A DNA stretch of 64,000 bases from Hyperoplus lanceolatus. Lineage: Eukaryota > Chordata > Actinopteri > Uranoscopiformes > Ammodytidae. The position numbers and the translations under genes were made by a program. Where the stretch lies: positions 38,528,501-38,592,500 of the forward strand of contig CM049396.1 in the NCBI GenBank assembly GCA_026929865.2. Direction: 5' to 3'. A model generated the notes under the pieces. The model saw nothing but the letters and a program-made list of their open reading frames with translations. It had not been told where the DNA came from and made no database searches. Shown piece by piece: positions 49,219 to 60,601 of the stretch (position 1 is the stretch's first letter; each line of letters starts with the position of its first letter).

Positions 49219-50171
49219 TATAGGCTACTGTGTAAAGCCTACAACCAGAACAGTAGCCTAATAAATATGTAGGAATGGTATCCTCCATGTTAAATAAATC
49301 ATGCACGACTAAAATTAAATATTTCTTAATACATTATTCAATAGGCATATTTATCATACTCACTTTCTCCTTGCGGCTTTCCAGTCGATGGTCAACTTCC
49401 AATGGGCTTCGCACGATTTCTTTATATGTCCATGGATTTAGGCGCGCGCAAAAAAAATGGAAAACACCCCTTCAAAATAAAAGGTTTATTCCATAATAAT
49501 TTCCATTTATCAAAATGTTTGTTTCAAACTAGTTAGTTATGATGAACAACATAATTTAGGTTTTAAGTGGATATAAAATAATAGGCTATACGATACACCT
49601 ATGATTTGGCACATTTCATAGTTACAATAGGCTACTTTCAGTGAGGCCTTATCCTCTGTTCTCTTGTTTGGGGACATGTTAACACAAATCAGTCAATCTT
49701 GTCACACTGTCTGTCCTCAGCACACATTCTCTGCAATCTCTGTTAGTCTGCAGGCTTACAGGCTCCAAGCATATTAGTGTTTTGCATCTGAGCCGAGTTA
49801 ACAATAACTTGCAGGGAGACGGTTGGGGGATGAGATCTGTTTTGTATAGTTGACCTCAGTGTCTAGAAATGCTTCTGAACTTTGTTTAAGAGGTAGAGAC
49901 ATAAAACAGGCAATAGGTGTAATGTTATTATTAATATTAATTGGAAGAAAAGAACGAAAAATCATATATACAACCAAAGCAGTTTCGGCCTCAAACATAT
50001 GTTTGGTAACATGCAATATCTTTCTTTTGAGACAAGCTTCCGGCCATAATGCCCTGAATGTTGCCCATTTCGGTCACATCTTCAAACTGACCTACTGTAT
50101 GCTATTCATTAAGTTGACAATCTTTCAACACTTGTTTAGTTCTATTCTGATTGTATGGTGGTGACATACAG

Positions 50172-50392
50172 GCAAGTCTGAGGCCTTTCAAGTTCAAACT
50201 GTTTTTTCTGTTGGTTCTCTTGGTCTGTTTGAAAACAAAGTCATCATGTTTGAATACTTGGAAAACAAAGTTGTTATTTCAGCGTACTTGGAAGCTCATT
50301 TTCCTAATGAAATGCAAGGGCTTTTGTGTCCGACCAAACCACAAGCACATGGTAATAATGACCTGGATGGTCAGAGGGATTGCAATATGTAA
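50172..50392 (+). CDS. Possible orphan exon, unrecognised
   Basis: After an acceptor-like ACATACAG the frame stays open for 72 codons, with protein-like composition: SEAFQVQTVFSVGSLGLFEN, then EYLENKVVISAYLEAHFPNE, ending in TAA at 50390-50392. I do not recognise the family and see no partner exon. It could be a decayed transposon piece or an exon of a gene lost to insertions. Confidence 0.25.
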
Positions 50393-51471
50393 AAGTGACT
50401 TATTTTGGTCGCTATTTCCACAAAAACAAACAAACCAGAACAAAGAAGAGTGAAACCATCATCCAGGAGCAGTTAGCTGTAGATTTGAATAGGCCTAAAT
50501 CTTTCCGCAATTATGGAGGGGGTGTTATTGAAGTGGAATCAGGTAGTGGCCGAGAGGGCCTTTTTGATTCCATCATCATCTATAACTGAAGGAGACACGT
50601 GCAGAGAGAGACTCGGGAAGATAGTGGTTCTGCTCTCATCAGGTTTCTTTATTGAAGATTGCCATCAGTCTCAAGTTACAAGTGAGCAGACACAGCTCCT
50701 AATACCAATACAGATGTTTAACCTATACATTACAAAAGATAGGTATACCTCTCAGATCTTTAACCATAATTCTAGTCTAGCCTTAACCTCGGTGAAGTGG
50801 AGCCAAACCCAAAAGCCATACCTCGGGCCTCTGGAAAACAGGCAGCAGGACTGCCTGTAGAGCGCTTCCTTTCAGTGAAAAGCCATTGGCCTTTTATGCA
50901 GATCATCCTGTGTCTGTGTGTGTGGGTGCACGCCTGTGTGTGTGTCTGTGTGTGAGTGTGCATGTGTGTGTGAGAGTGTGCATGTGTGTGTATGCGTGTA
51001 CGAGTCTCTCCAATACCTGACCATATTAGCAACTGGCTGCTTCTAATAGATTATAGTAGTTATATTTCTTGCAGAGATGTTGGAATATTGTTCCTGTTTT
51101 CTACTGTGATTGCAACACCTGCTGTTGTTGCAATCTGTAAGGTCATTATGATGCAATGTGTTGTGTGATTTTCGTCAGTAGTCTATAGTAGACCTTGATT
51201 CTGCGCACCAAACGCCACTAACTGCTCTGTCGCCGACATAGCTGGCGTATTTTTTCAATTATTTTGTTTAATTTTTTAATTTTTAATTTTTTTGATTGAC
51301 ATGATTTTTGGCAAACCACACAACTTTTGGGTGGTCACGTGGTCTTAAAAAAATCAACAAAACCCACCTCATGTGTATTTGAACCAATGACAGTGCATTC
51401 TATGCTGGGAATGCCATGACAATTAGATAAAGTAATAATGTTGCGCGACGCAGCATCAGGCAGGAGAGCCA

Positions 51472-54400
51472 ATGTGGCATCGCGCAGCAGCTGTCATCAA
51501 TGGGTTAAAGCCAAAGGATACCCATCAAGATGATGCCACCACTTCAACAGAAGGTAAACAAAGTTAATTACATCATCTGGTAAATGTTGTATTAAAAATG
51601 GCAGTATATAAATAAAATTGAACAACCATGCAACTTATAATTTATGTTAGTAATTTGTTTTTGTTCTGTCCTTGTCTTTTTGTCATATTTAAGCTACTGC
51701 ATTAGAAGTGGAAGAGGCGCAGCAGACAATTGTCAGGTTTTAAGCTCTATGAACATGTCTTGATATCATAGTTTATTGGAAATTTCCATTTGATATCATT
51801 AGTTTGGCTTTCTTATTTCAAATTAGTTTGTTTATCATTTACAACTCGGCATTCAGACATTATTGTCTACAAGCAGCTAGAGCTGCAAAGATTAATCGAC
51901 GAATCGATTATTAAAATAATCGCCAACTATTTTGAGAATCGATTAATCGTTTCAAGTAATTTAATAAAAAATGTCCAAATTCTCTGATTTCAGCGTCTCA
52001 AATGTGAATATTTTCTGGTTTCTTCAATCCTATTATGACAGTAAACTGAAATATCTTTGTGTTTTGGACATAAAAATACATTTGAGGAAGTCAACATGGG
52101 CTTTGGAAAATTGATCAACATGTTTCACCATTTTCTGACATTTTACGGGCCAAAACACTAATCGATTAATAATCGAGAAAATAATCAACAGATTAATCAA
52201 TTATCAAAATAATTGTTAGCTGCAGCCCAAAATCAAGAGTGAGTTTACCTTTTGAAGATAGTAATTTCATGCTCTGCTCCTAGACTTAAAGCTGCAGTTC
52301 CTGAAGGAAAGCTTGATGGAAGATCCATTGGATTGTTCACTAGAAGCTTTGACGGTTCCTAGGACCTGGCAGATGCGGCAGACACTGTCCGTTGAGAAAT
52401 GGGAGACTGCAAGGCCGCATCTATTGGATCTGATGCTCTCAGCAGAGAAACCTTTGCTTGAGCTTTGTGACCACTGCAACATGGAACAGGCTGTAATAAG
52501 ATGTCGCGACTGCCTGCCAAAGCAACGGTTTTGCAGCGACTGTGACGTGTTCCATCATCAGAGCTGGGTTTTACACAATAGGGACTCTCTGGTTGAGGGT
52601 TTTTATACAGCGATTCCACCTACATGCTATGCATTGCTAAATGATGATGGGACACATACAATATCTGAACAAGGTATGCATGTATGAAAAGTTTTAAAAT
52701 TATTTTAGATTATAAAATATTGTTTTGGAGATGTACTCCTTATTTCTTTGCTTTGTATTTCATTATAGCACGTCTGTTACCAGTTGCTCGGCCCAGCAAC
52801 ATATGCAGTTGTGATGCTGCAGACATCACCGTTTGTACTGGTAAGCATACCATCATTGAAGCATTGGGCTATGATTCTGCAACGACTACACACAGTATAT
52901 TGAGAGAACCGAATTGAATTGGTGTAAAAATTTAGGACATATTATATTCCCTTGTTTCCACAGGACGATATGATCTGTCCTTGCCTACAGCTACCTGCAG
53001 GTCCTGCTTAACGTCATGGACTCCTGGACTGAAAGACCTACAGGCCAGTGGTTACTGGCCTGGTAATGTGGTTTTTCAGACATTGTACGCTATTGATGTC
53101 TTTAAGACATTTGAAGACCTGAAAGTCACTGCACCAGGTTTATCCCGACAAGCATTTGTTAAAATGCTTGAGCAACGTTCTAGCACTTTTGGGCGCGTAA
53201 GTCATAGCATTTTCTTCAGAGAATGTAGTCACCTACACTGGCTGTGCTATTAATTGTTCACATAATTGAATGTTATCTCCTTTTTAATAATAGGCAGGGA
53301 GTATTTATGGTGACAGTCTACAGCGTAGCTTCCTGGAGTGGACATACTGTCGCGATGATAAAGACAAACTACTCCAAAAAAAACCTTTCTCATGCCCAGC
53401 CTGCACTGAGGATGTTGCAGCAATCTCGCTTGACGGAAACCGGAAGATGTATCGCTTCAGCAGGACTAAAGGGTACTGCTGCTTATTAAATTACATTAAT
53501 TTAAGTATAATGTATCATTGTATTTGGAAATTCCTTAGGCATGGAATCTGAATGTCTCCTTTGCAAATGTTTAGAGTGGGTGAAAATGCATTCTTCGACG
53601 GTGCAGACTTTGTGCAGCTTATCCGGAATCGAGTCCAACCTGTGAGTTGTATGTTTATTATAATCACAAAAATGTGGCTAACACAGTTGCACTTAAATTA
53701 TATTTGATCATACATTGTAGAAAATTACGCTTCCAGGTTAAATATGTGCTTGTTAAAACACAAAGCTGAAAAGTACCATTTTCAGAGAAGCAAAAACATG
53801 CTGTATATTTCTCATTTTAGTTCGGTAAATTAGATGTTTAGCTTTATTTTCAAACCGTTTATGTTACATGTTTTCAAAGGTATCTGGGAAAGGTGTCTGT
53901 GGGAAGTCACAATGGACAGCTGCACGAGAGACTGCCAAAAAGTCTGGGTCCAAAGTGGATGAAGAGGGTGTGGAGGTGGCTGTCTGTCGTCATGGCATTC
54001 TTTTTAAAGCCTTGAACATGTTTAGGGGAGAGATATTTGCATATCCTCTTTTCCTACAGAAGGAGCTTGCCATGGCCTATAAAATACAGTTCATTTGCAC
54101 AGACATCATGTGCAAATACTATCCATACCTCCAGAAAGTGTGCGAGTCCTTTCCAGAACTTGTTCCACTCTTGCAAAATAGGCCATTCCTGTCCGTGATG
54201 CACGCCAAGGGTCACTCTGGTAAATGTGAGGTAATGTATCTATTCTAGATTACCTCCTACACTGTATATTGCTGGTGTTATGAATGTTGTTGGGGAAAGT
54301 TAATCTAATCAATCGCAATATGTAAACGATCACTTAAAAAGTATATTAACAAATCAATTTTGGAGTGATGTGGAAAATTCAAATTATGATCTTATTCCAC

Positions 54401-54693
54401 CACAGGTGCAGTGGGGTGGACGCAATCAGGAAGGAGCAGGTTAGTTGTCCAGCATGCAGCTGAGATTGACTATAACTAAAGATTAAGCAAACCCTACCCA
54501 TAAAACATTTAAACATTTGAAAAGGCATCAAAGAGGTTTTACTGTGAAAATTTAAATCACACATGCTGTTACATCTCAGTGTTTTTTTTATCATGTCTTC
54601 CAATGGCAGGTATGACAGTTGGCGAGGAGGTTGAGCAGGTGAATTCTTTTGTGTCACGTGTTGCACTGATGACAAAGTACATGACCAAATCCA
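51472..54693 (+). CDS. KDZ (Kyakuja-Dileera-Zisupton) transposase-like gene, nine exons, 3' end missing
   Basis: KDZ proteins are a family of DNA transposases found in animals and fungi. Exons: 51472-51553, 52284-52673, 52769-52840, 52964-53196, 53294-53472, 53575-53641, 53880-54230, 54406-54439 and 54610-54693. All use GT-AG, phases agree throughout, and about 497 codons are free of stops. ATG 51472 is the first in the frame. A cysteine cluster (LCDHCNMEQAVIRCRDC, then FCSDCDVFHHQ) comes first, then CSCDAADITVC, CRSCLTSW and CPACTEDVAAISLDGNRKMY, which opens the KDZ domain. CRHGILFKALNMFRGEIFAY, CTDIMCKYYPYLQK, SVMHAKGHSGKCE and EQVNSFVSRVALMTKYM follow in the family order. The last exon ends at a GTAAGT donor, but no later exon was found before the repeat at 54780. 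A MITE sits in intron 1. It may be a domesticated gene or an old transposon copy. Confidence 0.75.
51885..52232. mobile_element. MITE (CGATTAATCG family) in intron 1 of the KDZ gene
   Basis: The left end TAGAGCTGCAAAGATTAATC and the right end AACAATTATTTTGA read from the other strand (GGGCTGCAGCTAACAATTAT) are related inverted ends. Part of the same family starts the window in reverse orientation. No exact 8-bp duplication could be fixed. Confidence 0.6.
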
Positions 54694-54779
54694 GTAAGTA
54701 TATTAATGTTTCCTTCAACATGTAGTACATGATTTGTATGCCATTTCTACCATCATCTTTACATAATCTTGCTCATATC

Positions 54780-57700
54780 AAGCTTTACAATTTTGAAGAA
54801 TGAACGAAAGTCAAAATATTGATTTATGACATAATACGGAATTTTGGCGAATATCGGCCGGCATTGCGTCATAGTTTTTCGTAATCAAACAACATTTTTT
54901 TTGGTGTATATTCCATGTCTTATGAGTGTCCCTAGAGTTTTTGTTTTGCTAAATATGTTCCTGCTAGGAGTTATGAATTTTTGAACCTTGTGATGATTTT
55001 CGAGTCAGAAATTCACATATTTCACTTTAAAAAAATTCCTGTTGATTTTGGGGTGGGGCATCAAGAGGCTTTTTTGTGGGGCCTGCAAAGATACATTTGG
55101 GGTTGTAATTTGGTGCAGCTAGGTATAACACAGCCTGAGTTATGATGAATTAAAGTTTCATGAGCTGCGTATTTATGCCAACTTTGACCACCAATAGATC
55201 CCTGGTACTGTTATAAGTTCTTTATCTTTCCGCAATTTAACATCGGGCAAGGGTCTTTTGTATTTGAGAAGTGGTTTGACGTCCCTGGCGTAAAATCTCT
55301 AGGAGCCTTTCGTCGAAATGCGAAATTATGGTTTTGGCGGTTTTAGGCACTTAATCCAACATGGCCGACTTCCTGTTGATTTTGGCCCAGGACATGAAAT
55401 TGCATTTATGTGCGCCTTGGGCCATTACATGTTGTCCGTAAATTTCAGGCTTCTAGCCCAATTTTTGAGCATGCATTTCCTGAAAAACAGTTTTTGGCCA
55501 TAGGGGGCGCCGTTTTTGAGATCAAATCCTGAACCACTGATACATTGAGATTTTTTGCAGGTCTGATGAGTAAGCAAACTTTTTCAACTAATGCATGACG
55601 GGAAGGGGGTGAAAAGTGCCAAAAAAGAGTCGGAAAAAGAATTAAAACTGCAAGCAATGATGACCGGGCCCTCGCACCTCCGGGCTGCTCACCGTCCTGG
55701 CCGTCCTGGCCGTCCTCGGCGCTCCGGGCGACCGCACAAGAGAATGTGCCTCTTCGGAGCGCGCGGCACAGCAATACCTGTCGTCAGAAACGCAGAAGTT
55801 GCCGCGACGTGCTTGATATGGATGCAAGGACGACCTCAGGCCTGGGCTCTTACCAGGAAGGTGAAGTTTGGAGCACATGGGACATTGCAGAGCGAAATTA
55901 CAGCGAAGTGCGATGTGTGCTTGTGTATGGTCATAACCGTGCGAAAGGCCGTGATTTGCAGTAAATAAACTGGTAAGCTGGTAATCTACACACGTACGGA
56001 CACTTGTCTTCCCAACCAGATCACACAGACAGAGGTTTCAAATGAACGCATAAGACCAAACTGCTGCTCATATCTCGCAAACCGTTTGTCTGACAGAAAA
56101 AAATATCGTACCGTGAGAATCAGAAGATTCCAATTAATATTCGGTGTCAAATGTGTTTCTTTAATGTAAAAACTTTCGAGTTGAGAGCAATTTTCGTTTA
56201 GATTTTCTGTCGTGGAATGTAGAATCTCATTTGAACAGAGAGTGGGTGAGGCAGGAGGCATCGTTAAACTTTTTTCCGCTTAGAAGCTCACAGCTCCCAA
56301 TATGTATGTCCATTTGGCTCCAAAGAAACATTTCTGCAACCGCAACAATATTATCTATAGTTAGAGACGAAAATCATCCACAAGGAGTTACATTTTTGTG
56401 AGTTGTCGCAATCTTAAAAATGTCTGGTGTTCTTTTTTATTCCCTCTTCTCCACTCTGGCAGTTGACCTGTACACTCTGGAAATCACTCAAATTGATGTT
56501 TCATGCATCAAACAATGAAATACGAAAGATAGCTGAACCGTTTGCCGAAGAAATTAACTTTGTAGGATGAATTATCAGTGAGCTAGAAGTGTTTGAAATC
56601 AGTGCAAAACGCTCTGCGTTTTGCCGATATCCTCATTCATTCTCTATACAGATTTTGGGTGTAATAAACCTTTAATTATCTCTGAAGTTCTGAATTTTAT
56701 GAAAAAATAGTGAATTATGAAAATGTGCTCCCGTGCAAGACAAACATGGGACACTTTGAATCGAGTTTCTACGATGAAGTATGAACGAGTAGGAGGAATC
56801 ATAATTTTGCATGAAATATTAATTTCATAAAAAGTTGATTTTATTTGAAATTATTAATGTTATGAAAATTATTTTATCAGATTATTGATGTTTAATGAGT
56901 TAAACAGTTAGATACTGGTATCAAGTTGGTCGGATGAATTCTCAGGGAGAAGATGAGATTTGAAACTTTTCATAATTTTGGTTTAATTGCTTATTAATTA
57001 TGAAGTTATGAATTTTTTTGAAATTTTTGAATGAAAGCCGGAATGTGAAAAATGGGCTGAATATGAGGATAGTTGAGGGAAGTTTGTGGAATGAAGCATG
57101 TTAAAGATATGGCCGGGCCTGAAAAGCGGGCGGAATAATAATAATAACTAGAAATGCAATTCCTGAAGAAATTGCGGTGTGAATGCTGCGCTGCTGAACT
57201 GAAGCTGATGCTGAATAAACTTCACTGCTGAATGTTGATGAAGAACGAAGGATGAATATATCTGAATGAATAGAATGATTGAATAATACAATTTATGAAA
57301 AATTTATGAAAAATTAATGAATTATGACCTTGAAACTTGACCTTTGACCTCTAAACTCCTCTGGGGTTATAATTGAGTCATAATAAACATTTGTGCAAAG
57401 TTAGAAGAAAATCCGTGTAAGTCTAAATTTTGCAGTAACTGGGACTTGAACCGCCAACTTTAAGCTCAGGGTTAAAAAAAAATAATAATAATAATTATAG
57501 ATATGCGTAACGCGCCATATGCACTTACCACGAGACATGTTCACCTTCACACAAAGATTTGAGGTGAAAATTGCATTCCCTCAGCTGGATTCAAACCTGT
57601 AACCTGTAGACTACAAGACCTGGGCTTAAACCACTAAGCCACCAAACCTGTTGTAAAGTGCACTGAGCAGGTCACATTTATAAAGAGAACTGTATATTCC

Positions 57701-58660
57701 TATGTTGCAGTGGTGACAGCTAATCAGGGCCAATTGGTAACAGCTGTGGTACCTCTCCACCTTTAGAGCTCAGCGAAACGCATCCCTCGAACTTCTGCCT
57801 CTCACACGCAAACCGTTTGTCTGACAGACAAAATGAAGATACCGTGAGAATCAGAAGACTCCAATTAATATTCAGTGTCAAATGTGTTTCTTTAATGTAA
57901 AAACTTTCGAGTTGAGATTACGTTTAGATTTTCTGTCGTGGAAAGTAGAATCTTTCAGCATTCACACCAACTAGAAATGCAATTCCTGAAGAAATTGCGG
58001 TGTGAATGCTGCACTGCTGAACTGAAGCTGATGCTGAATAAACTTCACTGCCGAATGTTGATGAAGAACGAAGGATGAATATATCTGAATGAACAGAATG
58101 GTTTAAAAATAGAATGTTTGAGAAATGTGGAATATTTGGAAGTTTGAATGGACTTTCTAGCTGGAATTAGGAATGAATTATGACCTTGAACTATGACCTC
58201 CAAAATGTAATCAGTTCATCTTTGAGTCATAATCAACATTTGTGCAAAATTTGAAGAAAAACCGTGGAAGCGTTCATGAGATAATGCAGTCACAAAAGGC
58301 AATGTCACAGTGACCTTGAAATTTGAACTTTGACCTCTAAACTCTTGTGATGTCATCCCTGAGTCATAATCAACATCTGTGTAAAATTTGAAGAAAAACC
58401 GTGGAAGCGTTCATGAGATAATGCAGTCACAAAAGACAACGTCACAGTGACCTTGAAATTTGAGCTTTGACCTCTAAACTCTTGTGATGTCATCTCTGAG
58501 TCATACTCAACATCTGTGCAAATTTTTAAGAAAATCCGGTGAACTCTAAAATTTGGTGTTGAAACGGGGAATCGAACCCCCAACCCTGGGTTCAGCTCAA
58601 TGAGGATACTACCATGTAATGTCCTGAAGGAGCTGAACATGTAAAATGTGGAATGAAGTT
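54780..58660. repeat. Large dispersed repeat with internal tandem parts and tRNA-like modules
   Basis: It holds the CGGGCCCTCGC core shared with 36929-37300, a stretch at 57130-57270 repeated at 57960-58090 (GAAATGCAATTCCTGAAGAA), one at 56090-56225 repeated at 57810-57960, and a GACCTTGAAATTTGA unit repeated about every 138 bp at 58313 and 58451. Three minus-strand stretches carry tRNA-like B boxes: about 57430-57480, 57590-57655 and 58560-58620 (GGTTCGATTCC exact). No transposase or reverse transcriptase was seen. The element class is unknown. Confidence 0.6.
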
Positions 58661-58700
58661 TAGCGGATGAAAAATGACTGAGTTAACGCAATTTGATTGT

Positions 58701-58701
<1 letters not shown>

Positions 58702-58744
<43 letters not shown>

Positions 58745-58847
58745 TGTGTTGTGTGTTTGTGTGTCTGTGTGTGTCTGTGTGGTGTGTGTGTGTGTGTGTG
58801 TGTGTGCTGTGTGGTGTGTGTGGGTGTGTCTGTGTGTGTGTGGCTGT

Positions 58848-58889
<42 letters not shown>

Positions 58890-58908
58890 TATGTGGTGTG
58901 TGTGTGTT
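58702..58908. repeat. TG-rich microsatellite, compound
   Basis: About 200 bases of (TG)n with regular interruptions. The Cys-Val and His-Thr frames on both strands are repeat products. Confidence 0.95.
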
Positions 58909-59251
58909 GTCAAGTAGTCTGAATCCCTCACTGCCCCACACCACCTGGTACAAAGCCATAATAAAGCTATGTTATCAGTAAGCCTCTCCAAGGCCCAGGA
59001 AAGGGCTCTGAGAATATACCAGTGCTTAAGTGAATCATATAATCACATATAATCAAGCAATGCGAAGCACGAAGAGTATTATAACCCTATAACCTTATGC
59101 AAGCTAAAAGCAAGAGATAAAAATGTAATGAATTATCATATTGCCATGAAATGGTTGATTGAAGTATTATTGAGTGAAGTATATATTAAAATATATTAAA
59201 ATAGGGTATAAGAATTAAGTTGACACACCCACACACACACACAGGGATATA
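58909..59251 (+). mobile_element. Retrovirus-like element fragment, + orientation, fossil
   Basis: This is the inverted counterpart of 60590-60926: it contains the end of an internal region and then the first roughly 45 bases of an LTR (TATAAGAATTAAGTTGACAC). At 59252 it is cut off by an element of the same family in the other orientation. Broken; only this end is present. Confidence 0.5.
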
Positions 59252-60601
59252 TGTTGTTTAGATCCCGGAGTTTTAGATTATATTTACCCCTGTACAGGAG
59301 GTTCCGGTACCAGCTCTCCGTTTAAAGGGTCTGATTCCTATCACCCTGAGGGTATCACTCGTCCAAGAATAACTAGGAATAATTAAGCTGGTGGCGAGGA
59401 GACACGTCTAGCTTTTTCTAACTGCCTTCGTCCTGAGGTCTACCCTGCTTACACTGGCCCAGCAGCAGGACCGAATAGCCCTAGGGTCCTGCTACCACCC
59501 CAGTCGCCTCAGTTAACGGCAGCTCTCCTCTAAATGATCAAGGCTCTTGGTATGGTCGCTAGGGTTTTAATGGCCAGGACAGTAGGCCATAAGGGTATGT
59601 TTAGTTTAAAGGGCTAGAAGTAACCTATAAGAACCATTTGTAGATGTAAGAACACACTTTACCTAGTACATTATAACCTCTAAGAAGGTAAATGATCAAA
59701 TTTCCACAATGAAATCTTAAATGTAAGATTAAATGATGCTTTTTATTGCTATTAAAAGGCAGGCATACAGCTCAATTCAGATTCAAAAATGATTTCTTAC
59801 TTTGATTGGTTTTATACATAAAACATCCTACTCTATCGTCTAATCTCTATCCTTCAATGTATTAAGAGCTGAAGCAGGGAATAATGAATGTCCGTTTTGA
59901 TGTGGAGAGGCAGAGGGGAAGTCACTCGGCCTAGCGACCTCGCCTTCACCGTTATCAGGGAACTGCGCGGAGATCCTCCCGAACTTTGTACAAAGTCTCA
60001 GAAAGTTTTCCTGAGAGGAGAGGAGAGGTTGAGTCTTCTCCAGAATCAACATTCCGCACCGTCCAGCTGGCCGACCTTGAAGAGGGGGAATCTTGCCATA
60101 CTCCGCATTCCGCTCCGTCCAGCCATCTGACCTTGATTCACCACTCAACAGTGTGAGCGTTGAAACAAAGAGTTCTCTCCAAAATGTCCTTTTCAGCTGG
60201 GTGGATGTGGTTAAGCGCTCTGGTTGTCGGTCCTCTTGTGATTCAGCTGAAGAAGGAGGTTGAGTTTTCTCTAAGTCCTGCGATGTCTTGCTTGCTCTGT
60301 TTTCTCTGTCTCGCTCCAGAGGCTAAGTCTTTTCCAAAGACTAAGTCTTTTTCTTCGGTCCGTAGCTTGCTTCTCCTGGGGTGGTCGATCAGGGATCCAG
60401 CTTAGGCTCCGCGAGGTCCGACGAGGCTTAACAAACTTTTCTCCGCAAAATCATGCCTTTTTATACACAACAGCCCTCAGTTTTTTTCTAACTTTTTGTT
60501 GTCACTCCCCTTTTGGGAAACTTCCTAAAAGGCTCTGATCGGTCTCTGTGGGCTCTGATAGGTCAGACATATATCCCTGTGGGTGTGTCAATTCTTATAC
60601 A
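59252..60601 (-). mobile_element. Long LTR of a retrovirus-like element, fossil
   Basis: On the minus strand it begins TGTATAAGAATTGACACACC straight after a purine tract (AAAAAGAGGGGG at 60613-60602) and ends CTAAACAACA. Inside, GTGTATAAAAAGGCATG is promoter-like and GCAATAAAAAGCATC is polyadenylation-like, about 720 bases further on. A length of 1.35 kb is long for a retroviral LTR; foamy viruses have LTRs of this size. Age cannot be judged because the partner LTR is outside the window. Confidence 0.5.

Noticed and set aside
49359-49440. Coding exon (YKEIVRSPLEVDHRLE) upstream of the zinc-ribbon gene, minus strand
   Set aside because: The donor looks real, but its open frame does not join the next exon in phase. 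It may be an untranslated exon.
51692-51735. Extra exon of the KDZ gene (ATALEVEEAQQTIV)
   Set aside because: It has an acceptor-like AG and a weak GTTTTA donor, but including it puts the next exon in a frame with an early stop. Exon 1 joins 52284 directly in phase.
57590-57655. tRNA-Leu or tRNA-Ser gene (minus strand)
   Set aside because: The boxes are present but the acceptor stem does not pair and the sequence lies in a dispersed repeat, so a working tRNA is unlikely.
58702-58908. CRISPR-like regular array
   Set aside because: The regularity is that of an interrupted TG microsatellite; there are no spacers of constant length, and the genome is eukaryotic.
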